A DNA stretch of 64,000 nt from Sphingosinicella microcystinivorans (GCF_003634215.1 NZ_RBWX01000010.1:248001-312000), one strand, 5' to 3'. Positions 1 through 8,190 are shown, counted from the stretch's first letter. Program-made: numbers and translations. The notes: generated by a model not told the origin, from the sequence alone.

Positions 1-117
1 CTTCAAGAGTCCATCGAAAATTTTTCTGTCTGACCATGCCCACCCGGTCGGTGATGTCTTCCCGGCGCAGCCGTTCGGTCGGTCGGGCCGAGGCCGCGCG
101 TGCAGGCCCGCGCGCGT

Positions 118-143
118 TTCTTTCACCGAGAGTGCGGGCTAAT
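118..143. repeat. 26-base dispersed repeat, copy 1
   Basis: Matches 875-900 at 22 of 26 positions (TTCTTYCACCGRGARTGCGG core). Copy 2 lies just upstream of the leftward gene at 323-841; this copy lies about 80 bases upstream of a possible leftward start at 37. It may be a shared promoter or operator of the integrated element. Confidence 0.4.
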
Positions 144-271
144 TGGGGTATGCGGACCTCCCCACCTGAAACCCGCAGGAAACCGCCGTTTCTTCCCGTG
201 CTCTTGCCGTCGCCATTTCGGTGCCAATCGGCCCGTCTTTGCCCGCCGGTCCAGCGCATCAGCAAGCGCGC

Positions 272-285
272 GGGGGGGGGGGGGG
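272..285. repeat. Run of 14 G
   Basis: An uninterrupted G14 tract, followed immediately by CGGGCGGG. Such tracts are prone to slippage in the cell and to length errors in sequencing. It lies downstream of the 323-841 gene and is not inside a recognised coding region. Confidence 0.9.
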
Positions 286-288
286 CGG

Positions 289-314
289 GCGGGAGCAGCT
301 CAAACCGCTCCCGC
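289..314 (-). terminator. Hairpin after the 323-841 gene
   Basis: GCGGGAGC and GCTCCCGC form a perfect 8-bp stem with a 10-base loop, just downstream of the stop codon at 323. On the minus strand it is followed by C residues rather than a U tract, so it is not a classical intrinsic terminator. Confidence 0.35.
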
Positions 315-322
315 CGCACCCG

Positions 323-841
323 TTATGCTGCCAGCGCGTAGCCCTTGGACATTGCGAGACGCGGGAGAACGTCGTCGAAAATCCATCGACGAATTTGGTC
401 TGCGTTAGGCAGCTCTCGTTCGTTCAAGAGGATGGCTTTCCAGTCATCGGATGCCATGAGTGAGTCCAGTGGAAGCGACGCCCAATCTGGTGAACCCATG
501 ACCTCCGCACCGGCCGTGCTGTCTGGCATGTAATACTCCCCGTCGGATGCGATTGTCGGCAAGACTATGCCGCAGAGCCACCGCACAACCGACGCACCGT
601 TAGGGCCATGACACAGCAGCAATAAGGTATCTCCAACTCCGACGTATTCAACGCCGTCGTCCTTGCGGACCACATCAATCCTTGATCGGAGCGCCTTCAG
701 CTCTTGTCGGCTGAGCCCGGCGTCGGTTCGGGCGGTTTCGAGTGGCGTGGCCCATGCCGAGCCGGAGTGCGCCGAGTACGGTCGGCTTTGAGCTTCGATG
801 TTGACGGCAATGACGTTCGCCTGCGTTTCGTGAACCTGCAT
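323..841 (-). CDS. Small element-borne protein with Bro-N-like motifs
   Basis: A 172-residue protein of the integrated element. The start at 841 (MQVHETQ) is preferred over an upstream in-frame ATG because GGGAG lies about six bases before it. I do not recognise the whole protein. Two stretches, VRWLCGIVLPTI (middle) and IRRWIFDDVLPRL (C-terminus), resemble the 'RRWV..EVLPSIRK' motif that ends Bro-N antirepressor domains, and the first is followed by DGEYYM. Just upstream on the same strand lies a degraded AntA antirepressor, so this may be part of an antirepressor or host-takeover module. That role is inference; the two motif-like stretches are what is visible. Confidence 0.55.
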   Translation of the reverse strand: MQVHETQANVIAVNIEAQSRPYSAHSGSAWATPLETARTDAGLSRQELKALRSRIDVVRKDDGVEYVGVGDTLLLLCHGPNGASVVRWLCGIVLPTIASDGEYYMPDSTAGAEVMGSPDWASLPLDSLMASDDWKAILLNERELPNADQIRRWIFDDVLPRLAMSKGYALAA

Positions 842-874
842 AAAAATCTCCCGCTTGATGTTCAGTTTTGGCGG

Positions 875-900
875 TTCTTCCACCGGGAATGCGGGGTAAT
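875..900. repeat. 26-base dispersed repeat, copy 2
   Basis: Partner of 118-143 (22/26 identical). It lies 34-59 bases upstream of the ATG at 841 in the minus-strand direction, where a promoter or operator would be expected. Confidence 0.4.
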
Positions 901-919
901 CGACGGCATCGTATGTATT

Positions 920-1212
920 TCAATTAGTTAGATGGCACTTCTTCAGAGATTGCTGCATTTGCCGCGTCTTCCGCCCAATCTCATTGTTCTCGACCATCGC
1001 CAGCTCCTTCGCCATGTCGCGGGAGAGCAGGTAGTCGGTGCGGGGGCGTCCCCGGCCGGGGTTAATTTTGGGCTGCTGTGCCCAAAAGTCCGTTCCAGCT
1101 TCGAAGCCGTACTGTTCGACCCGTAGCTTGAACCACTTCACGAAGCCGTGCTTGTTCCCCAGCCACGCATGAAGGGACCGGGCGTCGAACCGAGGTTGCC
1201 CCTCATGTTCGA
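920..1212 (-). pseudogene. Degraded AntA-type phage antirepressor
   Basis: The minus-strand frame reads ...DARSLHAWLGNKHGFVKW, then FEAGTDF, DYLLSRDMAKELAMVE and NEIGRKTRQ, which is the order of motifs in AntA antirepressor domains. The frame stays open upstream to a TAG near 1310, but contains no ATG, GTG or TTG before the start of the domain. The first usable codon is a GTG at 1141, in the middle of the domain (the V of GFVKW). Downstream of RKTRQ the expected YFIxCE continuation is replaced by MQQSLKKCHLTN and a stop. Both ends therefore look damaged and I call it a pseudogene. A real short gene starting at the GTG cannot be excluded. Confidence 0.6.
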
Positions 1213-1358
1213 CTGGAGGGAGCGCTGCGCGGTGGTGCGGCCTTTGGCCGATCTTTCGGCCGGTCCTCCGGTGCCCCGGCGGGTCGTCCTTATGACCGTT
1301 AGTTATGGCCTAAGGTGCTGTTGAGGTGACGCCGAGGGATCAACCGTCCCGACCCTTT

Positions 1359-1374
1359 TGCACATCCATGTGCA
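1359..1374. promoter_or_regulatory. TGCACAT-CC-ATGTGCA palindrome
   Basis: A perfect 7-bp inverted repeat with a 2-base spacer, 20 bases upstream of the proposed ATG at 1394. It is a candidate operator for the next gene. No binding protein can be named. Confidence 0.35.
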
Positions 1375-1393
1375 AATCCACGCCGCAGGCGAT

Positions 1394-2143
1394 ATGTCGA
1401 ACTCGGCAGACACGACGATGGGGGATCAGTTGACCAAACCGAGCGAAGGCTGGGCGGCTGAACTGACGGGCGGTGCCGTGGACCTCAGCGATTTACGCGA
1501 GATGCTGGCTGCACCTTTCGAGCCTTGGGTAGAGGACTATGAGTTTGACGGCGAGACGGTGTTGTTGCTGCGGTCTGTCGAGTGGAAAGGGTTCAGTGAC
1601 GCTGCCGAATTGAATGAGCGCGCCGGCCTCTTGCTGACCCGCATAAACGGGGCCAAGCGCATCGCATTTGAAGACTCTAGAACAGTCGCCCTTGGCCGGA
1701 CCTTCAGGTTTAATGCGGACGGCGATTTGCTCCCATTCACTCTTTCAATGTCAGTAAACACGTCCATCGGCGAGATTGGTTCGCGGACGCGCGGTCGGCT
1801 GGATGATGGGCTGCCGAAGGTGCCTGCCCCATCGCCACTGCAAGCTCGGTTGAAAGCCGCTGAGGATAGCGAACGCCATGCCGATTTGCTCACGCACATC
1901 GCGCGCGCTGACAACTGGTATGACCTTTACAAAGCCATGGAGCAGGTCGAGCGCATAAACGGCACGGGCAAGCGCTGGGATGTGATGATCGGCAGCGAGG
2001 ATCGTCAATGGTCAGATGCTAAGCAGACGGCCAATTCGTATCGCCACGCCTACCATCCCACGAAGAACCGCCCGCCGAACAATCCCCCATCACTCGCGGA
2101 GGCCCGCAGTTTGCTCTTAAGGGTCGCGCGTCGGGTCGTCTAA
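1394..2143 (+). CDS. Uncharacterised 249-residue protein of the island
   Basis: No family recognised with confidence. The start at 1394 (MSNSADTT) is chosen because the upstream alternatives are TTG/GTG codons inside a palindrome; a downstream ATG at 1418 is also possible. The protein is acidic and has no signal peptide or membrane segment. Its C-terminal third (NWYDLYKAMEQVERI, then TANSYRH, then PPSLAEARSLL) resembles a C-terminal pattern seen in unannotated proteins with a HEPN-like helical fold. That resemblance is from memory and weak. It lies convergent with the integrase, within the presumed integrated element. Confidence 0.6.
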   Translation: MSNSADTTMGDQLTKPSEGWAAELTGGAVDLSDLREMLAAPFEPWVEDYEFDGETVLLLRSVEWKGFSDAAELNERAGLLLTRINGAKRIAFEDSRTVALGRTFRFNADGDLLPFTLSMSVNTSIGEIGSRTRGRLDDGLPKVPAPSPLQARLKAAEDSERHADLLTHIARADNWYDLYKAMEQVERINGTGKRWDVMIGSEDRQWSDAKQTANSYRHAYHPTKNRPPNNPPSLAEARSLLLRVARRVV

Positions 2144-2148
2144 AGCGC

Positions 2149-3672
2149 TTACGCGGCCTTCTTCCGGCGCTCCTTCTTCTCCTTCGGTAACCTCTCAGCG
2201 TCCCCATAGATCACCTCGGGCCGTTGAAATTCCACCTCAGGATAATCAATCAACTCTATGATTTCCTTTGCCTTCGGCAGCGATAATCCGTGAGGGTTAT
2301 ACACCTTGAACGTGAAGCCCGGCTCATGCCCGATGATGCGCGCCCATTGGTTCGCCGGGATGCTGTTTTCCTCCATGATCGCGGTGACGTTCTTCCGGGC
2401 GCTGTGGAACACGTAGCGGCTGGACGTGAAGCCGAGGCCGCGCTTCCACGCCCCGAACATGCGCGAGGCATCCGCGCCGCGTCGCAGGCCGGGGCCTTCC
2501 GGGTTGAAGGTCGGAAAGATCGGCGCATCAGGTTCGCCGCGCTTCTTTTCGAGAAGCCACGCCAGCTTTGAGTGCAGCGGTACCTTGCGGTGCCCGGCTT
2601 CGGTCTTGGCGTCCTCGACCTGCAAATAGTCCACGTCCCGCTCTTTGCGGACCTGCCCCCATGTCATGTCCGCCACCTCGTTAATCCGCAGGCCGGTGAA
2701 CAGGGCAATGTGGAACGCCTCGTAAATGTCGCGGCGGTGCGGCGGGGAGGCGAGGAGCCTTGAGAGGTCGCCGCTCTCCCATGCCAGCGACGGCTTCACC
2801 TTCTGCTTCGCCACCTTGATCTGGAACGGGTTGTCGCCGGAGCAGTGGCCGAGCGGCTTGGCCCACTCCCATATCTGCTTCAGCACCCCGAGGTGCCTCT
2901 TAATGGCAGCCGAGGAAAGCCCGGTGGTCTGTCCGGCGAACAGTGCGACCGTCTCCCGGATGGGAACATTCTTGAGCTTCCCCCGGCCGTAGCGGGGCGG
3001 GAGCCGCCGCAGCAACTCGACGAACTCGGCGCCGTCCCTCTGTTGCACCTCGCGGAGCGGACGGGCGCCCCAAAACTCCGTGAACAGGCGTATGCTCGCC
3101 GCGTACTGGACATCGGTATTGCTGATGCGGCGGTCGGGTGCTGCCTTCCATGCGGCAAACCAGCGGTCGGCGACCTCACGGAAGGGCGGTTCGTACTGCG
3201 CCCGGTTCGTCTGCGGTTGACCTTGGCGCCGCGCTAGGCCGTCCATGAGCCCCGCAATGCGAGCAGCCTGCCGAGGGTCCGGCTCGGGTTCCTCGGTTTC
3301 GCGAGGGTTGGCGGGGAGGGGGAGCTGATCGACGATCCTGTCAATCTCCAGCTCCACGCCATAGCTGACGGGGTCAAGGCCGTCGGGGCTGCCGGTGGCG
3401 TGAACCTCTCCGGCTTGCACTTGCTGGAACGCCTTATCGTACTCCGCCCGGTTGAGTTCGTCCTTCGCGTGCGGGTTGCCGCCGAGGGCTAGGAAACGGA
3501 GCTTGTATTCGCCCGCCAGCCGTTTCGCCTTGGCCTCCGCAAGGGTCTCGTCGCGGGTCTCTAGGGTCTGTTCGATGCGTGCCCGGCCGTCGAAGTGTCG
3601 GCGGTATTGAGTGGGGATTTCCAGCACGAAATACCAGCCCCGTTTGCGCTTCTTCAAGTAGCGTCCGGCCAT
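2149..3672 (-). CDS. Tyrosine recombinase / phage-type integrase
   Basis: A 507-residue site-specific recombinase. The N-terminus (YLKKRKRGWYFVLEIP, SLETRDE-like spacing) matches the DUF6538-type arm domain common in alphaproteobacterial integrases. A SAM-like core-binding region follows at about 170-300. The catalytic part shows the tyrosine recombinase set: Arg in FTGLRINEVADMTW, His-x-x-Arg in FHSARKNV, a second His in IIGHEPG and the nucleophile Tyr in FKVYNPHG. Length is typical. The gene reads away from the presumed attachment site at 3781-3799, and tandem GGGCACCTTT repeats lie just upstream of its start. It appears intact and marks the right end of an integrated element extending beyond the window's left edge. 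Confidence 0.93.
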   Translation of the reverse strand: MAGRYLKKRKRGWYFVLEIPTQYRRHFDGRARIEQTLETRDETLAEAKAKRLAGEYKLRFLALGGNPHAKDELNRAEYDKAFQQVQAGEVHATGSPDGLDPVSYGVELEIDRIVDQLPLPANPRETEEPEPDPRQAARIAGLMDGLARRQGQPQTNRAQYEPPFREVADRWFAAWKAAPDRRISNTDVQYAASIRLFTEFWGARPLREVQQRDGAEFVELLRRLPPRYGRGKLKNVPIRETVALFAGQTTGLSSAAIKRHLGVLKQIWEWAKPLGHCSGDNPFQIKVAKQKVKPSLAWESGDLSRLLASPPHRRDIYEAFHIALFTGLRINEVADMTWGQVRKERDVDYLQVEDAKTEAGHRKVPLHSKLAWLLEKKRGEPDAPIFPTFNPEGPGLRRGADASRMFGAWKRGLGFTSSRYVFHSARKNVTAIMEENSIPANQWARIIGHEPGFTFKVYNPHGLSLPKAKEIIELIDYPEVEFQRPEVIYGDAERLPKEKKERRKKAA

Positions 3673-3687
3673 GCTTTTTCCTCAAAA

Positions 3688-3724
3688 CTTGGGCACCTTT
3701 CTTGGGCACCTTTTAGGGGCACCT
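3688..3724. repeat. Tandem CTTGGGCACCTTT repeats before the integrase
   Basis: Two contiguous 13-base copies (3688-3700 and 3701-3713) and a partial third (GGGGCACCT, to 3724), starting 16 bases upstream of the integrase start. The placement between integrase and attachment site fits arm-type integrase binding sites or an autoregulatory operator. Function is inferred. Confidence 0.6.
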
Positions 3725-3780
3725 GAGGAAAAACGGAAGGAAAGTCAATGGGTTCAGAAGGTTGCGAGTCGACTCGAAAG

Positions 3781-3799
3781 AGTCCTGTCTCCCCGACCA
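3781..3799 (+). repeat. Probable attachment site: tRNA-Pro 3'-end fragment
   Basis: The 19 bases AGTCCTGTCTCCCCGACCA look like the T-arm, acceptor strand and CCA of an alphaproteobacterial tRNA-Pro, whose 3' end commonly reads AATCCTGTCTCCCCGACCA. No matching 5' acceptor half lies upstream, so this is not a functional tRNA. Its position just beyond the integrase promoter fits the truncated copy left when an element inserts into a tRNA gene; the intact tRNA would then lie left of the window. Confidence 0.5.
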
Positions 3800-3924
3800 A
3801 CGGATTTTCTTGTTCCGGCACCGCCTGAAATTTCTCAAGACCATAAAGGATAGAGGCAGGGCGAGACACGGCCTCGATGTTGCCCTTGACGCTTTTTTAA
3901 GCGGTGTTGTGCTCCAAATGGGGG

Positions 3925-4530
3925 ATGAAGACCTATTTATCGACTGTTGTCGCGCTCGGCGCCGTGACGGCGTTCAGCGCGCCGGCTCAGGCGGCGCTTA
4001 TCACGTGTCCGTCCAGCTTCGTCGCGGACGGCACCGCCAAGGTGTTCGGTGGCAGCAACAGTGCCGTGGCAGCTTGCCAGTACGATAATGCAACTTCGCA
4101 AAGCACTGTCGCCAACCTTGCCAACATCAATGCCTCCGGTTTCTTTGGCTACAGCGATTGGGTCAGCAACAGTCAGGGCCAGATTGATCCCGGGGTCGGC
4201 GGAGCGGGGGTGTTCAACATCGCCGGTGTCGATTTCGCGGCCTACGATTACATTCTCGTGTTTAAGAGCGGCGCCGGAACGCATCTGACTGCATTCCTCT
4301 TCAACGAGGAATTCGCGTCGGGCAATTGGACGACGCCGTTTACCGATCCGCCGTTCGACCTGCCGGGCAAGAGCACTTCACATGGTGTTTCGCATTATTC
4401 GATCGTGAAGCGCTTCAACCCGAAAATTGAAGAGCCGCCGGTCAACATCCCGGAGCCGGAAGTGCTGGCGCTGCTCGGTCTTGGAATTGTTGGGCTTGGC
4501 CTGATCCGGCGCCGGGTTCGCAATCGCTGA
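3925..4530 (+). CDS. PEP-CTERM domain protein, exported
   Basis: A 201-residue secreted protein. It starts with a signal peptide (MKTYLSTVVALGAVTAFSA, cleavage near AQA-AL) and ends with a textbook PEP-CTERM sorting signal: PEPEVLALLGLGIVGLG followed by RRRVRNR. In other bacteria such proteins are processed by an exosortase and sent to the envelope or exopolysaccharide matrix. The middle region has no recognised domain and is rich in Gly, Asn and Ser; two Cys lie near the N-terminus. The ATG at 3925 is chosen for the signal peptide, though GGGGG directly abuts it. It is the first chromosomal gene right of the integrated element and stands alone before a terminator. A second PEP-CTERM gene lies at 23887-24564. 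Confidence 0.85.
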   Translation: MKTYLSTVVALGAVTAFSAPAQAALITCPSSFVADGTAKVFGGSNSAVAACQYDNATSQSTVANLANINASGFFGYSDWVSNSQGQIDPGVGGAGVFNIAGVDFAAYDYILVFKSGAGTHLTAFLFNEEFASGNWTTPFTDPPFDLPGKSTSHGVSHYSIVKRFNPKIEEPPVNIPEPEVLALLGLGIVGLGLIRRRVRNR

Positions 4531-4555
4531 CACTTTAAAGGGTTTAGCGAGCGGG

Positions 4556-4582
4556 AGGCGTCCAGGGATGGGCGCCTTTTTC
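4556..4582 (+). terminator. Intrinsic terminator of the PEP-CTERM gene
   Basis: AGGCGTCC / GGGCGCCT stem with an AGGGAT loop followed by TTTTTCGTTTTT, about 25 bases after the stop codon. Confidence 0.8.
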
Positions 4583-4810
4583 GTTTTTCAGCCCAGGCGC
4601 GCCTGCCAATTCATGTCCAAAGGATGGGACTCTCGTTTTTAGTGACGGGCTTCAAGGGCGCACGCGTGTTGTCGAGCCTTGCCCGCCACGTCGTGCGGGA
4701 AGCGCCAGGCTTCTCCCCGCCGCCAAAGACGGTGTTGGCGACTTTTTCTCTTTTCTCTTCAGAATTTTCAATTATTGAAAATATGGCCGGATTGGGAGAA
4801 GGAGGGCGCG

Positions 4811-6292
4811 ATGAGGTTCGTACGGATGGGCCGCTTGATAGGCGTGCTGGCGTTGCTTTGCGCGACGAGCCCTGCCTTCGCTGATCGTTTCGATCCGGTT
4901 CGCACGGCCATACGCGAGCAGATTGTGGAGAGCGGCGTGCCTTCCATTGCCGTTGCGGTAATGCAGGACGGCAAGATCATCTGGGAGGAGGGCTTCGGCT
5001 GGGCTGATCGCGAAAAGCAGATCGCTGCGGATGCGCATACCATGTATTCGCTCGCATCGATTTCGAAGCCGATTACGGCCACCGGGCTGATGACGCTTGT
5101 TCAGGGCGGGAAAATCGATCTCGATCGTCCCGCTGGCGATTATCTCGGCAATGCGAAGCTGACGGCTCGGGTCGGCGACGCGAGAGATGCGACTGTGCGG
5201 CGCATCGCGGGGCATACAGCGGGCTTGCCTCTTTACTATCAGTTTTTTTACGAGGATGAACCGGTTGCCCGTCCGCCGATGGGAGAAACCATTCAGCGCT
5301 ATGCCAATTTGGTAACCGCGCCGGGTGAGCGATACCAGTATTCCAATCTCGGCTTCGGCATCCTCGACCATATCATCAGCCGCGTTTCGGGCAGCAGCTA
5401 TGCGGATTTCATGCGTCGGGAGGTTTTCCTGCCGCTTGGATTGACCCGCACGACGGTGGATATAGGGCCGGGTCTCGAACCGTATACGGCGACGCGCTAC
5501 GACCAAAACGGACGGCCGATACCCTTTTATACGTTTGACCATCCCGGCGGCTCGGCGGTCTTTTCGAGCGCGCACGATCTTGTTCGTTTCGCCGGGTTCC
5601 ACCTGAAGAACCGTTTGCCGGGACAAAAGCAGATCCTTGGCGCAGCGATGATCGATGAAATGCATCGTCCCATCGATCCGCAGGCCGACCGTGAGGAGGG
5701 AAGCGGTTATGGCATTGGTTTTAACGTGCGGACCAAGGACGGTTACCGTGTCGTCTCGCATTCGGGCGGCATGGCAGGTGTCGCCACGATCATGCAGCTT
5801 TTTCCCGATCGCAACGTCGCCATAGTGGTTCTCACCAATTCCAGCAGCGCAGCGCCGCGCATCATTGCCGATAAGATCGCCGCAACCATGCTGCCGGGCT
5901 GGAAGCCTTCACCGGTGCCGACAGAACCGGAAACACGGCCATTTTCGCCCACGCCCGCTCTTGTGGGAACATGGAAAGGCACGTTGTCGACGCCCGAGAC
6001 GGAGATGCCGGTCGAGCTCGTCTTTCAGAATGACGGGCTGATCCGTGCCACGTTCGGCAACCAGTTGCCGACGCTCGTTTCCAAGGCTCGGTTCGAGAGG
6101 GGCTTTTTCGATGGCGACCTGAACGCGCGTATCCCGAACCCCGATGTCCGACGCTACAGCTATTTCGTGCACCTTGCGCTGAAGTTGGACGGTGCGATGC
6201 TCCGCGGTGCCGCGACTGCGATCGGGGATACGGACAACGACCGCGTTCGCAATGCGCTTACGCATTGGCTGTCGCTGACGAAGCAGCCCTGA
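4811..6292 (+). CDS. Serine hydrolase of the beta-lactamase/class C family
   Basis: A 493-residue exported hydrolase of the AmpC/esterase-EstB/penicillin-binding-protein fold. It has a signal peptide (MRFVRMGRLIGVLALLCATS, cleavage near AFA-DR). The active-site triad is visible: SISK at 83-86 (SxxK), YSN at 177-179 (YxN) and HSGG at about 317-320 in place of KTG. A C-terminal beta-rich domain of about 110 residues follows (PTPALVGTWKG onward), as in many D-aminopeptidase/esterase-like members. The ATG at 4811 is preferred because GGAGG lies a few bases upstream. The substrate cannot be told from sequence; a periplasmic peptidase or esterase is more likely than antibiotic resistance. It is monocistronic. 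Confidence 0.85.
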   Translation: MRFVRMGRLIGVLALLCATSPAFADRFDPVRTAIREQIVESGVPSIAVAVMQDGKIIWEEGFGWADREKQIAADAHTMYSLASISKPITATGLMTLVQGGKIDLDRPAGDYLGNAKLTARVGDARDATVRRIAGHTAGLPLYYQFFYEDEPVARPPMGETIQRYANLVTAPGERYQYSNLGFGILDHIISRVSGSSYADFMRREVFLPLGLTRTTVDIGPGLEPYTATRYDQNGRPIPFYTFDHPGGSAVFSSAHDLVRFAGFHLKNRLPGQKQILGAAMIDEMHRPIDPQADREEGSGYGIGFNVRTKDGYRVVSHSGGMAGVATIMQLFPDRNVAIVVLTNSSSAAPRIIADKIAATMLPGWKPSPVPTEPETRPFSPTPALVGTWKGTLSTPETEMPVELVFQNDGLIRATFGNQLPTLVSKARFERGFFDGDLNARIPNPDVRRYSYFVHLALKLDGAMLRGAATAIGDTDNDRVRNALTHWLSLTKQP

Positions 6293-6409
6293 GCGGCTTG
6301 TATCAATTCACGATTTCCTTGCGCACTTCCGACTGATATCAGCGGCGCTGGTCAGGTTCGGAAATATGACGGGCGCGCGCCGCGCCTCGTGTGCTGTTAT
6401 GGGAAGCGT

Positions 6410-7282
6410 ATGGCCGAAACCTTTGCCGCGGCGGGACCAACCCGTTTCCAGTTGGCGCTGCCATCGATCGCGGAAACCGCGTTCTGTTCCAATCTCGACG
6501 CTGCCGGCATCAGCTATGCGCGGATCGACCCCGCCTCGCTGTTCGGGGCACCGCTAGCAAAGCTGCCGCTGATCGTCTCGGGGAAAGCCGGTCTTGTCGC
6601 CGGGACAGTGCAGCCTTTGGCGGACATCGGAATTCTATCCAAAGCTGCACCAGTTATAGTCATTCTGGACGACGATGCGTTGGACGACGCGATATCCGTT
6701 ATGGATATTGAAGGTGTCGAACTGGCCGTATGGCCGCTTGAGGCCGAGGACATCTTGAGCATTCTTCAACGCATCGACATCGGGCAGGGCTTTGCGGCGG
6801 GCGTTCGCGAGACGGGACGCGATGCCTTTGTGCAGATCGGTATGCTGAGCGATGAGGTGAGCCGTATTGCCGATCAGCTCGCGCGCCTTGCGAGCATGAA
6901 GGATGGGCCCGTGCTGCCCGTGGCTGTGACGGACCGCAGCGCTGCGGAAACCGCACGGAGTATCCGGGAGATCATCCGCAAGCGGCAGGTGCGCAAGCAG
7001 TTCTTTCCGGCCGAACTCTTCGCCGATCCGGCCTGGGATATCATGCTCGACCTTGCCGCCGCTCGGCTGGAAGGCAAGCAGGTCAGCGTCTCCAGCCTCT
7101 GCATTGCCGCCGAGGTGCCGACGACGACGGCGCTCCGCTGGATCAAGGGTATGACCGACGCCGGGATGCTGGCGCGGCGCAGCGATCCCGAGGACGGACG
7201 CCGGAGCTTCATCGACCTGTCCGACGAGGCGGCCGAGGCAATGGACCGCTACATCGCACTCGTCGACAGCGGCGCAATCTGA
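6410..7282 (+). CDS. MarR-like winged-helix regulator with N-terminal sensor region
   Basis: A 290-residue protein. The C-terminal third (about 195-285) reads as a MarR-type winged helix: a helix starting near WDIMLDLAAARLEGKQVSVSSL, a recognition helix in EVPTTTALRWIKGMTDAGML and a wing with RRSDPEDGRRSFIDLS. The N-terminal 180 residues contain hydrophobic strands and acidic turns (VIVILDDDALDD), reminiscent of a receiver or nucleotide-binding fold, without a clear phosphoacceptor set. Similar two-part proteins occur in sphingomonads. The ATG at 6410 has GGGAAG upstream. The gene is convergent with the DUF1134 gene and only six bases separate the two. Targets unknown. Confidence 0.7.
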   Translation: MAETFAAAGPTRFQLALPSIAETAFCSNLDAAGISYARIDPASLFGAPLAKLPLIVSGKAGLVAGTVQPLADIGILSKAAPVIVILDDDALDDAISVMDIEGVELAVWPLEAEDILSILQRIDIGQGFAAGVRETGRDAFVQIGMLSDEVSRIADQLARLASMKDGPVLPVAVTDRSAAETARSIREIIRKRQVRKQFFPAELFADPAWDIMLDLAAARLEGKQVSVSSLCIAAEVPTTTALRWIKGMTDAGMLARRSDPEDGRRSFIDLSDEAAEAMDRYIALVDSGAI

Positions 7283-7288
7283 TCCAGC

Positions 7289-8053
7289 CTAGAAGGGCAG
7301 CAGGCTCTTCTTCTTGGAAAAGCGCAGATAACCGGCGTTAACGCCAAGTCGCCAGCCCACGCCAAGCTTGATCGGCACGATCACAACATCGCCGCGCTGC
7401 ACGTACTGAGCGGACAGGCCGCCGATGATGTAGGCCTTGCCTTCCGCGGCGGGATAGGCGCGGAACAGCTCCTCGGTGTCGTAGAGTTTGTAGATGAGAA
7501 TGAACGTCTTGCTGCCGTCGGCGCCGACATCGAAGCCAATGGACGGCCCGCGCCAGTAGATCGGCATTTCGCCTTCCACCTTGTGGTAGAGCTTACCCTC
7601 ACCATAGCGCACACCGACGCCGATGGCGCCGCCGCCTTCGCGCCCGGCGATATAAGCGTTGGGCTGGCCGAGATCCTTGAAAACCGTTTCGATCATGCGC
7701 GCGAGACCTTCCGCGCCGCGTCCGAAGACGTTTTCGGCGGCGGTGAGCACTTCGCTCTGGCTGAAGACGGGCTGCAGGTCGCCGTCACCCACCGCCCCGG
7801 GAGCGGCATCGGCGGCGGGTGCCGCGGGAACGCCACTTTGCGCGGAGGGCTCGGACGGGGGCGGAGGCGGCGGCGCGGTCGGGGTCTGGGCAACCGGCGC
7901 GGTCGAGGGAGGCACTTCGGCGGATATCGTTCCGTACGCTGCCTCGCTTCCCGGAACCGGTGCCAGATCGGCATTGGCATCCTGCGCGTGCGCAGTGGCT
8001 GCGAGGATCATCATCGAAAACACTGCCAAACCGGCCCGGCCCATACGAAACAT
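7289..8053 (-). CDS. DUF1134 / EipA-type envelope protein
   Basis: A 254-residue exported protein. It has a signal peptide (MFRMGRAGLAVFSMMILAAT, cleavage after AHA), a Pro/Ala-rich linker (TAPPPPPPSEP) to about residue 95, and then the conserved DUF1134 domain (FSQSEVLTAAENVFGRGAEGLARMIE to GYLRFSKKKSLLPF). In Brucella and Caulobacter the family member EipA is periplasmic and needed for envelope integrity. The ATG at 8053 is preferred over the TTG just before it; GGGAG lies upstream. Role here is by family only. Confidence 0.85.
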   Translation of the reverse strand: MFRMGRAGLAVFSMMILAATAHAQDANADLAPVPGSEAAYGTISAEVPPSTAPVAQTPTAPPPPPPSEPSAQSGVPAAPAADAAPGAVGDGDLQPVFSQSEVLTAAENVFGRGAEGLARMIETVFKDLGQPNAYIAGREGGGAIGVGVRYGEGKLYHKVEGEMPIYWRGPSIGFDVGADGSKTFILIYKLYDTEELFRAYPAAEGKAYIIGGLSAQYVQRGDVVIVPIKLGVGWRLGVNAGYLRFSKKKSLLPF

Positions 8054-8179
8054 CAACCCTAATCTCCCGCTTCAGTGACGGTTTCGGAGAGACCATGCGA
8101 CGGGGAGTCCCCGAAATCAATGGCACCTGCCGCAGCGTTACTTGAAAGCCGCACGGCTGAACCCCGCTTGAACCGACAG

Positions 8180-8190
8180 ATACTTAGTAT
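8180..8190. promoter_or_regulatory. ATACT-T-AGTAT palindrome upstream of the LuxR-type gene
   Basis: A perfect 5-1-5 inverted repeat about 95 bases before the GTG at 8284, in the shared control region of the DUF1134 and LuxR-type genes. Possible operator; short enough to be chance. Confidence 0.25.

Larger units (their letters stand above)
1..322. other. Left-end stretch without a confident gene
   Basis: No convincing complete gene is seen here. On the minus strand an ATG at 37-35 could open a gene running off the left edge (MVRQKNFRW...), but only 12 codons are visible. The stretch also holds one copy of a 26-base repeat (118-143), a 14-G run (272-285) and a hairpin (289-314), listed separately. 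Confidence 0.4.

Noticed and set aside
3768-3799. A complete tRNA gene near the integrase
   Set aside because: Only the 3' end matches a tRNA; the T stem and 5' acceptor strand are not complementary.
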